Positions 46,325 to 57,029 are shown, counted from the first letter of the stretch. The stretch: DNA of 64,000 bases from Saturnia japonica (GCA_033032175.1 CM065324.1:3968001-4032000), one strand, 5' to 3'. The notes: generated from the sequence alone by a model not told the origin. Numbers and translations: made by a program.

Positions 46325-46570
46325 TTACAAACAAAAGTTACTTCATCATAAAGACAATTTTATGAAGTTAAATTTTGCTCTTTAGAGATTGCTATTTGGG
46401 CACAGTTTAAGAGGTGATGAAAAATTAAAATTATTTGTACTTGGGGGAAGAACACTAATTATATTAGGCTGCTGCTCGCCTTGTTTTACTGGTCTGTGAC
46501 TACATGGGTGCGTTGGCGGCACGGTGTGTGTCGGATAAAATCAACACAGATGAAACCGTGGGACACAGCA
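46325..46570 (-). repeat. Interspersed repeat family C, copy 2
   Basis: Inverse of 21395-21590: TCATCATAAAGACAATTTTA, a GGTGCGTTGGCGGC block and a GATGAAACCGTGGG end. Confidence 0.6.
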
Positions 46571-47399
46571 AGTATATGTATATTATGTACTAGTGTGCCT
46601 GCGTCTTCGAGTACGTTAATTAAAATATTAAACTTAATAATGATCAAACACAGCATATAACCATCAGAATAGATGTAGCTTTCTGTCAGTGAATGATCTT
46701 TAGAATCGAATTTGTAATTTCAGATATTACCTCTTAAAAAACAAACAGCCAAACTCACAAATTTGACCTCTTTATAAACGTGTAGATAACGTTTTTTAGT
46801 TATTAGTAAGTTATAGTTGCCCAGCAACATAAATAAATAAAATTAATTATGACACGTATAAATTTATTACGATCTTTCAAAATAAATTAACATTCATAAT
46901 TATTATTTATGATCATGTATGAACGACATGCCAATAGCAACACTAGTTATTATATGTAATACAATAATAATATACCTTGTTTCGATTATTTAAGCATAAT
47001 GTGACTTTGTATACAAAAATATATACCCTAGGCTAGGCACAAATTTGAGAAAAATGTAGATGTAGTCTTCAGAACAACATATGTGGGACCTGCTTTTAGC
47101 TATCACTGGAAACCAGATACAATCACTTGCGACTGCGAGAATAATGTTTTCAAGGTAGTAACAATAAATTTAGGTACTGTTTTTACAATTCCATCAGTTT
47201 TATCATTAATCCATCATCCGTCATTCAACAACTGAGTTTACTACTTGAAACTACCTTTACATACCCATTTCCAACTGTACTTATATCTGCCACCGTGATT
47301 GTTTCATAATCAATGCATTTCTTCTTGGTTCTCTTTACGTTTTTGTTTTAACGTACCATACTAAACATATACTTTCTTCTTTTTATTTATTGGCAACTG
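46571..47399. other. AT-rich stretch, nothing recognised
   Basis: No supported gene or repeat. Confidence 0.35.
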
Positions 47400-47762
47400 T
47401 GTTCTTCCCCCAATTCTGTTGAAGTCACCTTTATAGAATATTCCTAAATCATCTTGCAATCGTTAAATGTCACTTTAAAAAAAATGGCTTAAAACTTTCC
47501 AGGAAGTTTTTGTGACAACTTAAAATGCATGTTTCCAGTTATTACTTATTTATAATCCACTTCACTTGTGCACAATAACCAAACTACATCACGTAAAATG
47601 CCGCCAAATTTACATAATGTACTTAGTGCCAAATAACATAAGTTTGTGCATTAAAATACTATGGTCACCAATAAATTATTATTATTAAATTAAAAAACCA
47701 CCACATAACACTTCAAGATCCCGCCAAAAAACTTATCCATAAAGGCTCCCGTGTCGTAAGTA
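47400..47762 (-). repeat. Interspersed repeat family B, copy 3
   Basis: The right end is the reverse complement of the left end of the copy at 19365 (GGCGGGATCTTG...GTGGTTTTT). A second GGCGG lies near the middle, which may mean two partly overlapping copies. Confidence 0.5.
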
Positions 47763-47969
47763 TTTGTAATTTTTGGCGGCCATCGTGGATTTTAGATTTT
47801 TTACTGAATGCTCAATTATTGTACTGGGTTCTCTATATTTTGAAAAGGTCTGACTAATGGTTTTTCTGAAATACCCAATTTAATTGTACACCTATTTCAA
47901 TGAAAGTAGATTTTACTCATTTTGCCTCTAAAATCTTATTATATTAAGTGAGCAATTCATGTATTAATT

Positions 47970-48352
47970 GGTTTCTCGGAAAGGGCTCCAACGATTTCGA
48001 TGACACTTTGCATTTAGATAATGTTTTACATTCCAAGTGCACCTAGATAGGTGTTTTTTTGTTTATAAGACATCGAGGATTAAACTTTAATATATTACAT
48101 GTTAGGTTAACTTCGACTTCTATTTTAGGTTTGGCCGAAACTTCATCTACGTTATATGAAATTTTTCCTCAGTTTTGGAAAGAACCAGAGTAAAATTGAG
48201 TAGCTTGTGAAAAATGTGAAATGTATAAAAAAAAAAAACTGATTTTTTATTAACTTTATAGCTATATATTTATTGTAATGTTTTGCATTCCAAGTTTACC
48301 TAGATAGGTGTTTTTCTTTTTTTGTTTATAAACACCGAGCACAGCTCGGTCG
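47970..48352 (-). repeat. Interspersed repeat family G, copies 2 and 3
   Basis: 47970-48085 is the inverse of the copy at 41696 (TTTCTCGGAAAGGGCTCCAA, TAGATAATGTTTTACATTCC, CACCTAGATAGGTGTTTTTT). 48270-48352 repeats the last part (AATGTTTTGCATTCCAAGTT) and ends at CACCGAGCACAGCTCGGTCG. Confidence 0.6.
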
Positions 48353-48999
48353 CACTGATGTTACTCATTTGTCGGAAAACATGATACCATCATTTCTCGA
48401 TTAAAATTTATAGTTTCGTAATGATTCTGTGAAAATAGTATATTTTATTGCGGCATCAATCAATTATCGATAGAGTGGTGATAAGAAGAACAAGCGGCTG
48501 AATCACACGCGGACGTGTTTTTGGTTTGATAAAATTTTTCTCTCCTGATTATTGGTTGCAATCACGTACGCATTGGATCGGTATTAGCTCTGGTGTCTGT
48601 CTGTGTACTCATGCGCATATTTTATTCCACAGGACTGGGTGATATGCTCTTCCATGTATTTCGGAATTCAATATTTTTTTGCCTGATTACGGCAAAGGCA
48701 AAAAAAGAAGGGTTATGTTTTTAGCAGTTTAAGTATGTTTGTATTTATGTATATTGCACAATAACGCATAAACTAGGACCAATTAGATTTTAATGGAGAG
48801 GTGTCAATCGATTCGTCATTACGGTACGGTTGACATAGGCTACATTATATTTGAACAGAATAAATATGGTGCTATGTTTCGTAGTCAAATAAATTCTTCG
48901 CATAATATGGATAGAAAATGCAACCAATACTCAAGTCCTTTAGAGGGTTGGGAGGATTTCAAATTATTTTCTTTGAATAAAGAAGCATTTTTTAGTCGT
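48353..48999. other. AT-rich stretch, nothing recognised
   Basis: The 83-codon frame at 48793-49044 runs into the adjacent SINE and has no motif. Confidence 0.35.
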
Positions 49000-49306
49000 T
49001 ATAGGTTTACCGTTGTGACATCAATCTCACCTGATCTTAAGTGATGATGTGGCCTAAGATGGTAGCAAGTTAAGCCTAATGGAAGACTGGCTCTCAAGTG
49101 CAGCTGCCGAAACACACCTATTGATGTTTGTCGATAGATTTTCAACTTGCAGGTGGTAGACAGCCAGGCGGGAATCAGAAAAAGCCCTACCACCGTGGTA
49201 TGGTTTTATCATGATTATTTCCCTTACCGAAATCTCAGGATCATTGCAGGGATTTGAACTCACATCGATCGACGCGGAGTCTGTACACGCTACCACCTGA
49301 GCGATT
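49000..49306 (-). repeat. tRNA-derived SINE, fullest copy
   Basis: Read on the minus strand, box A (GCTCAGGTGGTAGCGTGTAC) is followed by box B (GTGAGTTCAAATCCCTG), then a body with ATACCACGGTGGTAGGGC and AACACACCTATTG-type blocks and a tail reading CACTTAAGATCAGGTGAGAT. Shorter or diverged relatives lie at 57030-57290, 51470-51625, 26320-26390, 29690-29765, 18905-18960 and 11265-11335. Confidence 0.75.
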
Positions 49307-49984
49307 ATTGTTTCAAAATTTCATCAATGCTTAATTCTTCGGAGTATAGTATCAAAATGTTAGAAGTAGTGAATACCGTAATTTATCCGAAATATTGATG
49401 AATACAAACATTGTCATGGTAGTATTTTATAATTTTAACAACCACGTATAAATGCAACTAGTTTTATTGTTTTTTTTTATGTGTAGGTACCTATAGGCTT
49501 GGCCTCGACCCACCTGAAGGTAAGTAAATATGAGCTACCTTACACGATGTTCCAGTCCATAGTTTGCGCTGGGTTGCAACCTAGTGCCGGGCCACGAAAA
49601 TAAAAAAAATACCATGTCGCAACAATAGGTACTGCTGCGACTCGGTGTTTATTTTTTATAAAATATATGAAATTAACATAAGAAGCGATAAAATGACTAA
49701 TGAGGTTTGTCACGATTTTTAAATATGAGGCAGAGGTTTCAACATTCCTACCTATTTCTGAAAAATAATAATAGAAACCGACTGGAAGTCGAACCAGATA
49801 AAAATAATAAAGTTCGTCTTTTTCAGCAAAAATGGAGTTCCTCCTTGTTAAAATTTAATAACTTCATACATCTCACTAATAGTAGTCGACTAATATAATT
49901 TCAATTTAATTATTGCAATATTGTTAAAAATTAAGACTTCAATTTTGTTAAAGATCTTATGTGAACGTTCAAATATGTTTTATT
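49307..49984. other. AT-rich stretch, nothing recognised
   Basis: GC-richer text at 49490-49590 (GGCTTGGCCTCGACCCACC) is unassigned. No gene is supported. Confidence 0.35.
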
Positions 49985-50285
49985 TTGCCTAACTGCCTCG
50001 TTAGCCTAGTGGTCGTTAGCGTGACTGCTATGAGCGAGGTCTTGGGTTCGAAACCCAGGTCGAGCAAAGTGTATTTGGTTTTTCCTATGAAATTCCCAGT
50101 AGCAGCTCGGAGTTTGGTTTCGTGCCTGATTAATGGCAATAGGCTCGCCCCCTATTACATGGAACCTAAAAACATACTCGGCGAATTGTAGGTGTACAAT
50201 TAGTACACCTCTGCCTAACCCTTCGGGGAATACAGGCATGATGGTAGGTTGAAACCATGCCTGAACTTTCTTGATGGAAAAATGA
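49985..50285 (+). repeat. tRNA-derived SINE, second family
   Basis: The head has box A (TTAGCCTAGTGGTCGTTAGC) and an excellent box B (GGGTTCGAAACCCAGG) with a CCTGGG/CCCAGG-type T stem. The anticodon region does not fold properly, so it is not a functional tRNA gene. The body to about 50285 has GTGTACAATTAGTACACC, a short perfect-stem hairpin, and ends before an AT-rich flank. No second copy is seen in this window. Confidence 0.7.
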
Positions 50286-51469
50286 TATTAACGCAGTGCT
50301 GAGCTATTATTGTTTTAAACTGATTTTAAAAAATCGAACAAAGTTAATTAAGGGGTTTTAAAGATATTATGTAATCAGGTTGTACAGATAATTCTAGTGA
50401 CGTGTGGCAGGAATTACGTTACTTTTTATAGGAAGACTATCAGGAAATTTAATAAAAAAATTATATCAGACAGAACTACAGATGTATTAATAAAATTTCA
50501 TGACATCACCTAAAAAAATCCTGCGGAATTTCCAGGAATGTGAACGAAAATAATTCTTTGACCCGAATTGAGATTGATAAATGTATGAGTCATAAATTAT
50601 TTTGTTAGGCTACTTATTATTCGTTATTTATTTTTAGAAGTATCTTTTATAATCTTATCGTTATATAGCTTCTAATGAATTAATTAGATCAACGTGTACA
50701 AGTCAAGGATTTAGACGTATTTTTCATTTAAAACATACACTGATAGTGTACCTACTTGTTACACGAATGTCCAAAAAAGGTCTGTAATGTTTTCAGGGTT
50801 CATTGTATGTATATGAGTTACTTTATTACACTATAACTTTTAAATGCCTTACGAGATTTTGATGTATGGGGTATTTTTAAAATCCTCAAAGCATCCCGAG
50901 TGTCACTAGTTTTAAATATTTGAAAAAAAAAACCTATATGGCACCACTATGGTTCCTTTTTAAAATGTGTTTTTTTTTATTCAATTATTACAATTTAATT
51001 ACAAACTAATAAGTAAAAAACAAGTCTGACAGGTTACTTTATTCACTCGTCGCTGACTAAACAAATATATTATAAAAAATGGTTATTGCAGTCGGTTTTT
51101 TTAGTCAGTTTTTTAAGAAAGAGCCTGTGTAAAGTTCGGTTGTGGGAGAAGCATCCACAAACCTATTTCTGGCGCAAAGAAACAATGTGCACGCTGCTAT
51201 GTTCCTTTCCGAAGAGTGTGGTTGGTAGCACATACATTCCAACCGTTCATACCTAAAGGTGAATTCCGAAAGCCGCATTTGATAATTACTTCCTTATCTA
51301 GGTTTAAAGTGTTACTATATTCGACCACGTCGTCAATTAACGTCAGTTGAGATAACGGTCGAACGTTAATCTATAGACGATAAAATATTTAGGATACTAC
51401 TTTCCGTGAGGTAAATAAAATGTCGAAATCCTGGTTATTTGTTTAATGACCGCTACATGAGGCGGCTAG
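50286..51469. other. AT-rich stretch, nothing recognised
   Basis: No supported gene or repeat. Confidence 0.35.
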
Positions 51470-51625
51470 CGAGCAATGGTGGCTCAGTTGTAGCGTGAGC
51501 TTTCGTTGAAGGGAACTTGAAAATCTGCCGCCAAACACCTATAGGTGTGTTCTGGCAGTTGCACTGGACAGCCAGTACTCCATTAGGCTTAGTGTGTCTT
51601 GGGCCACATCGTCAGTAAACATTAA
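51470..51625 (+). repeat. SINE copy with rearranged head
   Basis: GAGCAATGGTGGCTCAGTTG, CACCTATAGGTGTG and TGGGCCACATCGTCAGTAAA match the head, body and tail of the SINE at 49000. Box B and part of the body are missing. Confidence 0.6.
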
Positions 51626-51683
51626 AAAAAAATTGTGGGCAAATGCTAAAGAAAAAAAAAAACAGCTGATCACTTAATTGAAC

Positions 51684-51914
51684 TGAACAGATCACTTAAT
51701 TGTAACTTTATGTTTAAGTGAACGTTTCTTAAAGGGTTTCGTAAAATATAAAGACCATGAACATTTCACTGAGTATATTGTTACACCACAAGTTATATAA
51801 TCCGATTACATGCGAGTGCATCCCCGGCCGGCTGGTCTAACACTACTTAAAGATTACAAATGGTGCCGTGCCAGTGGTCAGGGCTGACAGTACCTTTTGT
51901 TCTATACTGTATCA
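51684..51914 (-). repeat. 3' LTR of the CsRn1-type element
   Basis: It shares GTGCATCCCCGGCCGGCTGG (plus strand) and about 200 further bp with 56576-56825. It lacks about 12 bp near its 5' end compared with the other LTR. A 22-bp piece containing GATCACTTAATTG is duplicated in tandem across its outer edge (51668-51700), which blurs the boundary. Confidence 0.85.
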
Positions 51915-51938
51915 TTTCCCCCTTTAAAAAAAAAAACA
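51915..51938 (-). other. Polypurine tract
   Basis: On the minus strand an A run leads into AAAGGGGGAAA directly before TGATACAGTA, where the 3' LTR starts. This is a textbook plus-strand primer site and fixes the LTR edge. Confidence 0.8.
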
Positions 51939-52239
51939 AATTTTTAATGACAAAAAAGAAAAAAAATGAAAATGTATACAAAACAAATTAAAAGTAAATA
52001 CAGAAAAAGGGGAAAAATATTAATAACACGTTATAAAAACACATTTAAACAGAAATATATTAATACAATTACGTGCTCTATAAGAAAGAAAATAAAAATG
52101 AAAATATATTTCAACTATTTCCACTTCACACTCCCGCTTAGGTTTGGCTGATCCAGACTATGTCAAAAGTTCGACCTTACTGCTTTCGCCGCGACTAGCG
52201 CGTGCGTGAAGCAACTCGATTCGCTTATTTAATCACTTC

Positions 52240-52404
52240 TTACTTTTCGTCATACAGCGACGTAATATGAAATATATTACAGTGAATTAAGAGAATGGAA
52301 ATGATCCATCCTGCTTTGGTCCATGCAGATAAGTCCGCAAAGTTCTCTACTGTAGCCCCATTTTGTTCAACAACCACTTGTTCTTTGTCTATTTTATTCC
52401 CCAT
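52240..52404 (-). CDS. Small MGN protein with one membrane segment, in the 3' region of the CsRn1-type element
   Basis: A 54-residue frame from ATG 52404 to TAA, between pol and the 3' LTR. It begins MGNKIDKEQ, which fits the consensus start for N-myristoylation (Gly at position 2), although the residue at position 6 is Asp, not the favoured Ser/Thr. It continues with a short VVVEQNGATVEN segment and then a hydrophobic stretch (AGWIISILLIHCNIFHI) of about 17 residues that could span or lie in a membrane. I recall small MGN...QNGA-type proteins with one helix from other insect retroelements. Their role is not known to me. An in-frame ATG 18 codons upstream gives a longer, less likely form. The tail may be out of frame, since relatives as I recall them end in a basic region. 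Confidence 0.45.
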   Translation of the reverse strand: MGNKIDKEQVVVEQNGATVENFADLSAWTKAGWIISILLIHCNIFHITSLYDEK

Positions 52405-52690
52405 TTTTGTATGTAATTGAAAAATGATTTTGAATAAAACAGAACTACACCTTGACAAGTTATATAGATCATAAATAATTTTACTCGTTTCACATTACGA
52501 TAGTGTCGAATGCTGGATGTGCACTTTATATTTATATGACTCTGACGCTAAAGAGCACGAATTAATTATATAACATTATGCAATGTTTTTTTTTAATTAT
52601 ATATAATGTACAATATTTATATTATCTTGGAATCAAAGAGGTTTTTTAATTACTCTTCCTGAACGCTTACGGTAGTGTATGGCTTACTTG

Positions 52691-53390
52691 TTATTTTGGG
52701 AATATTGTTACCTTAATCGAATCGGAAGATGCCATACTATGATTCGATTTTTCGTTTTTCCCTGACAAAATATTTGCTGGTTTCAAACGGTCTACCGAAA
52801 TGTTAGTCAATCGGTTCGGTAATTTTATCGTGAAGACTTTTTTATTTCGTTTAACCACTTGATACGGACCATTATAAGTCGGTTGCAAGGGTTTCCTAAT
52901 AATATCACTTCTAATGAAAACATATTCAGATTACTCTAAATGTGGATGAACAAACAAGTTCTTAGAATTCGAATGAAATATAGGTACAGATTTGAGATCG
53001 TTAATTGTTTGACATATCTTATTATTACATTGGAAATCCATACAATTATTATCTAAATTTTTAACATAAAAATCACCTGGTAAACGTAAAGTACTTCCGT
53101 ATATCATTTCCGCTGCACTTGAACCAGTATCCAACCGAATCGCTGACTTTAACCCTAGCATAACGTTTGGTAGCTCGTCAACCCAATATGTTGATAAAGC
53201 GTTTAATCTGGCTGCAAATGAAACTTTTAACGACCTATGCCATCTCTACTGCATCATTACTCTGTGGATGGAAAGGTGATGTCCTAATTCTCTGAATGCC
53301 CTTAATTTTCAATAATGATAAAAACAATGAACTTTCGAATTGCCTACCTTGATCAGTAGTAAGCTGAACGGGGCAACCAAAACGAAGAGT
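52691..53390 (-). pseudogene. Integrase core (second half) and C-terminal part, CsRn1-type
   Basis: Three disjoint frames. The piece TTDQGRQFESS (about 53365) and NDAVEM (about 53260) give the second Asp and the Glu of the integrase, 35 residues apart. 52931-53161 carries LDTGSSAAEMIYGSTLRLPG, the usual text after the core in this clade. 52691-52888 carries YNGPYQVVKRNKKVFTI and SVDRLKPAN, a GPY/F-like module near the end of Pol. The usual NGAVE box reads NDAVE. Confidence 0.8.
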
Positions 53391-53831
53391 TCATCCACTA
53401 TATAATGTTTTAGCGATGGTTTCGGCGGTCATATCTTTAATAGGAAATGCTTCCGGCCAACGTGTGCGTCTGTCTATAATTGTTAAACAATACCTGAAAT
53501 CATCAGCCGTGGTTGGTAAAGGTCCTACTAAATTCAAGTGCATGTGTTCAAAGCGATCGCAGTCTCTGAAAGTTCCTATCTCCGGTTGGTGTAACGATTG
53601 ACTTGTGCGTTGACACTGAATACATGTCTTAGACCATCGACCTATGTCACTGTTTATACTGGGCCAAATAAACCTATCCTGCATTAACTTTTTACTAGTG
53701 TGAATGCCAGGATGGCTTAAATTATGAACGGAATCAAAAGCAATTCGTCGAAACTTTTCAGGCAAATCCGGTCTTATCCTACTTAGTTGAAATATCGCAA
53801 AAAATAGATTTCCCACCAAACTGTGGTACAA
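53391..53831 (-). pseudogene. Integrase N-terminal part, first catalytic Asp replaced
   Basis: Frame with the HHCC zinc-binding region ([15 protein letters not shown] and CIQCQRTS) and the first half of the core ([19 protein letters not shown]). The catalytic motif normally read as HLDLVGPLP is HLNLVGPLP here, an Asp-to-Asn change that should abolish integration activity. The frame then closes at TGA near 53391. Confidence 0.85.
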
Positions 53832-53968
53832 CTAGTTTTTTAATTATTACATTACTGCTAGTAGGTATGTTTAATAAATAATCGTCATTTGCTTGAGCTA
53901 ATGCTAATTCTTGGTAGTCTCGATCGTAGTTGGGCAGTATACTGTTTCAATACGCGATAAGGCGTCGG

Positions 53969-54708
53969 CTACAATGTTTGTTTACCGTCTATGTGCCCCA
54001 TATCCGTCGTGAATTCACTAATGAATGCAAGTTGACGTATCCGTCTGGGAGATTTTTTACCATTACTATTTTTAGTAAAAATATACATGAGTGGTTTATG
54101 ATCACTAAAGACTATTAACTGCCGTCCTTCAAATAAATTGTGAAAGTATTTAATCGATAGGTATATAGCTAATAACTCACGATCATAAGCTGAATATTTT
54201 TGTTCTGACTGTGACATAGCCTTTGAAAAATATCCTAAAGGTAACCATTCACTATTGATATACTGTTGCAATATCGCATCTACTGCGTTATTTGATCCGT
54301 CAGCCATGAGCGCTAAAGGCGCGTCTGGCGACGGGTGTGACAATTTTACTGCAATCTGAAGGCTCAGCTTACATTGCTCGAATGGTTCGTCAGCTTCTTG
54401 TGTCCATTGAATAACAGTTTTTTTTTTGAACTGTGTAAATAATTATTTAAAATTGGTTGACAATCTACAGCTTTAGGGATATGGGTTCTATAAAAGTTCA
54501 CCTTTCCTAGAAATCTTCGTAATTCTTCTATGGTTTTAGGTTTAGGAAAATTTAAAATATCTTCTACTTTATTTTTTAATGGTCGTATACCAGATTCAGA
54601 AACTTCAAATCCTAAAAATTCCTTTTTATTTAATCCGAAACTACATTTAGAAATATTAATTGAAATACCATATGCATCAAAACGTTCGAATAACTGTTCC
54701 AAGTGCAT
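53969..54708 (-). pseudogene. RT thumb and RNase H of the CsRn1-type element
   Basis: Two frames. 54364-54708 holds the end of the reverse transcriptase (FGLNKKEFLGFEVSESGI, LRRFLGKVNFYR). At a run of ten T on the plus strand (54418-54427) the frame is lost, and RNase H continues in 53969-54343 with MADGSNNAVDAIL (first acidic residue in context), YSAYDRELLAIY and FSDHKPLMYIF. It is closed by a shift just before the ADALSRI-type motif. Confidence 0.88.
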
Positions 54709-54745
54709 TTTATGGCAGGATGCAAATTAGCTACAAATGATGACG

Positions 54746-55216
54746 TCATCTATATAACAAAAAAAAGTTATCTAATCCTTTTAGTACAGTGTGATCCATG
54801 AATCGGTGGAACATTTGTGCTGCATTCCGCAATCCAAACGTCATACATGGAAATTCGTATAATCCAAATGGTGTAATTATTGTCATTTTCTCAATATCTT
54901 GAGGATTAGTGGCAATATAATGGTACGCTCGAACTAATACTCGTTTGCTCGCTAATAAATAAGTAAAGCCCTGTAACCTTGGAATAGGATATATATCCGG
55001 CTTGATAATAGAGTTTAATTTACGGTAATCACCGCAAATCACCATTTTTTTCGGGACTATGTGCAGGGGACTGGTCCACGGGCTCTTTGAAGGCCCGCAT
55101 ATACCCATTTCCAGCATAACACGAAACTCTTCTTTGACTTTACTATATCTATCAGGAGGCAAAGGTCTTGCCTTAGCGTGAACAGGGGGACCCGTTGTCT
55201 CTATATGATGGTACAC
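54746..55216 (-). pseudogene. RT palm and fingers of the CsRn1-type element
   Basis: Reads ARPLPPDRYSKVKEEF, SPWTSPLHIVPKK, ICGDYRKLNSI, YPIPRLQGF and FGLYEFPCMTFGLRNAAQMF, the ordered reverse transcriptase blocks. The block expected to read like FSKIDLVRAYHQI has ASKRVLVRAYHYI, so the first catalytic Asp is not visible. A run of eight A (plus strand 54760-54767) shifts the frame just before the YIDD box, which lies in the next frame. Confidence 0.88.
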
Positions 55217-55470
55217 AGAGTGACAAGGAGTCTCCTTAAAATTTACTGGTTTAGTAATATTTGGGTACTTATTTACTTATTTAACTTATTTAACTGTTTT
55301 TAACGAAGGTTGAACTAATTTTATTACTGAACCTATAACATTTAAATTAGTTTCACGGTCAATTAATATTCGAGCACTAAGATCAACTAAAAGGCGGTGA
55401 TAACGCCTAAATCGGTCGCTTAACATCGGCTATCACAAAATCCCATCGGTACTGTTTTCGTAATTTTAAA

Positions 55471-56494
55471 TTAAATGTCATTGTCTTTGTACCGTATGTT
55501 TTTTATTACCGTATTGTTAGCTGCATAGAGTTCATATTCCGAGCACTTGTTAACAAAACGTGTTTTATTACTCACCGGAATCACTGAAACATTTACACCT
55601 GTATCAATTAAAAACTGAAAACCACTATTGATGTCTGTTACGAAAAGGCGAGAACACGGTAATATGGCACAGGTATCCGCCGTTTGCTGTGCCTTGGCTA
55701 GTTTTCCTGCTTTCCTTGCTGTTTCCACGCACACGGCTGTATGCAATAATAGCCCTGTTTTTATCGCGATAATGGTAAAACCATAACCAGTTTGGATCCT
55801 TGGAAGAGAGACGGGATGCTGATCTGTTTGTTTGTCGACGGTGATGTTCAGAAGTCGAACGATTCTTACTATGCGCCCTTTATCACGCCATACAGTCTGC
55901 CGTTTCAGCTGGACGATCTCTAAGCGTAATTTTCTTAACTCATCCGCAAGGTCATTATTATGCGACGAACTGGGTTTCGTGAATGTGGTCTCCGAAACTT
56001 CGATCGGACGCATCGTCTCTAAGATCTTATCCGCAATAACAACTAGGCTATCGAGCTCCTTAATGTCGCTGGCTGTGAGACAGCTCTTACAGCTTATGAT
56101 AGGTGATTACACCACATCAACTTTAGTGTCTCATCCGGAAATTTGTTACGTGCAAGGTTCCTCATTTTGAGAAGTTGTGAAGGTTTTTATCACCCAATTT
56201 CATTTCTGATAACAATTTTTGGAAATGGTGGTTTTCGGATTCCTTGTAGCACTGCAGTAGTCTATCTTTTAATGTTTCATATTTTCTGTTAACAGGTGGT
56301 GACAACAAAATATCGTTGGTTTGTTGTATATTGTCTTTATTTAATTTCGACACCAATAAATTATAATTGATATCTTCACTAAGTTTTTGGTTTGCTAGAA
56401 CAGCTTCAAAATGTACGAACCAGAGTCTGGGTGACTCTGTCCAGAAATCCGGAATTCTCGACGTTGCCATTGATATTTCTTCGGTTTCCGCCAT
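55471..56494 (-). pseudogene. Gag and protease of the CsRn1-type element
   Basis: The start codon at 56494 (MAETEEISMATSRIPDFWTE) opens a Gag frame with the clade's PRLWFVHFEAVL and KYETLKDRLLQCY blocks, lost after about 110 residues. A second frame (55471-56013) gives MRPIEVSETT and DELRKLRLEIVQL. A zinc-binding region (WFYHYRDK...) appears only in an alternative frame and lacks most Cys. The protease follows with RLFVTDINSGFQFLIDTG, its active-site Asp intact. One stop and at least two shifts break the unit. Confidence 0.85.
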
Positions 56495-56550
56495 TGCACT
56501 GATTTTATAATGTTGTTATTACCCTTTTAAAATTATTATAATTCCGTAGT

Positions 56551-56574
56551 TCAATGTTCAGTTCGGAGTCACTG
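56551..56574 (-). other. Primer binding site resembling tRNA-Trp
   Basis: On the minus strand CAGTGACTCCGAACTGA... begins one base after the 5' LTR. It aligns with the complement of the insect tRNA-Trp 3' end (TGGTGACCCCGACGTGA...) with a few changes. tRNA-Trp is the primer reported for CsRn1-clade elements, so clade and primer agree. Confidence 0.7.
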
Positions 56575-56575
56575 A

Positions 56576-56825
56576 TGTAAAGATCACTTAATCGTATATG
56601 ATATGTTTAAGTGAACGTCACTTAAAGGATTTCATAAAATATAAAGTCCATGAATATTTTACTGAGTATATTGTAACACCAAAAGTTATATAATCTGATT
56701 ACACGCAAGTGCATCCCCGGCCGGCTGGTCTAGCACTAGTTAAACATTACAAATTGTGCCGTGCCGGTGGTCACAGGGCTGACAGTACATTTTATTCTAT
56801 CCTGTCGATATACAGCTGTTCATCA
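56576..56825 (-). repeat. 5' LTR of the CsRn1-type element
   Basis: About 250 bp, reading TGATGAACAGCTGTATATCG on the minus strand and ending CTTTACA. It is diverged from the 3' LTR by many substitutions and a 12-bp indel. Confidence 0.85.
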
Positions 56826-57029
56826 ATTCAGCCCATCTTTACCCACTCTGAGTTGACGTCTCGTTTCATTCATGCCAACCCTACCGATCTTGCACTCACT
56901 CACTCACTCTTTGATGATCTGCCAGGCAGTCGTTTCCCACCTCCAGATCACTACTTCGAAAGCCCTTTGCGTTAACTTTCCAACTTTTATATTCTCTAAA
57001 TTATTCTAAAAAAAAAATAATGGTTTGCA

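Larger units (their letters stand above)
51684..56825 (-). mobile_element. CsRn1/Kabuki-type Ty3/gypsy retrotransposon, decayed
   Basis: A 5.1-kb element on the minus strand with LTRs at 56576-56825 (5') and 51684-51914 (3'), a tRNA-Trp-like primer site just inside the 5' LTR and a polypurine tract just inside the 3' LTR. Gag, protease, reverse transcriptase, RNase H and integrase parts are all present in the right order but spread over several frames. RNase H motifs with SPRRIRQLAFISEFTTD and the protease text LFVTDINSGFQFLIDTG are typical of the CsRn1 clade. The LTRs are visibly diverged and differ by indels, so the copy is old. I could not find a convincing target duplication. Confidence 0.9.

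Noticed and set aside
49985..50060. A tRNA gene
   Set aside because: Boxes A and B are good, but the anticodon arm does not fold, there is an extra base in the D arm region, and a 3' body follows as in a SINE.
51684..56830. Target site duplication of the CsRn1-type element
   Set aside because: The bases next to the proposed LTR ends (GAAC and ATTC) do not match; the outer edge of the 3' LTR is blurred by a tandem duplication.
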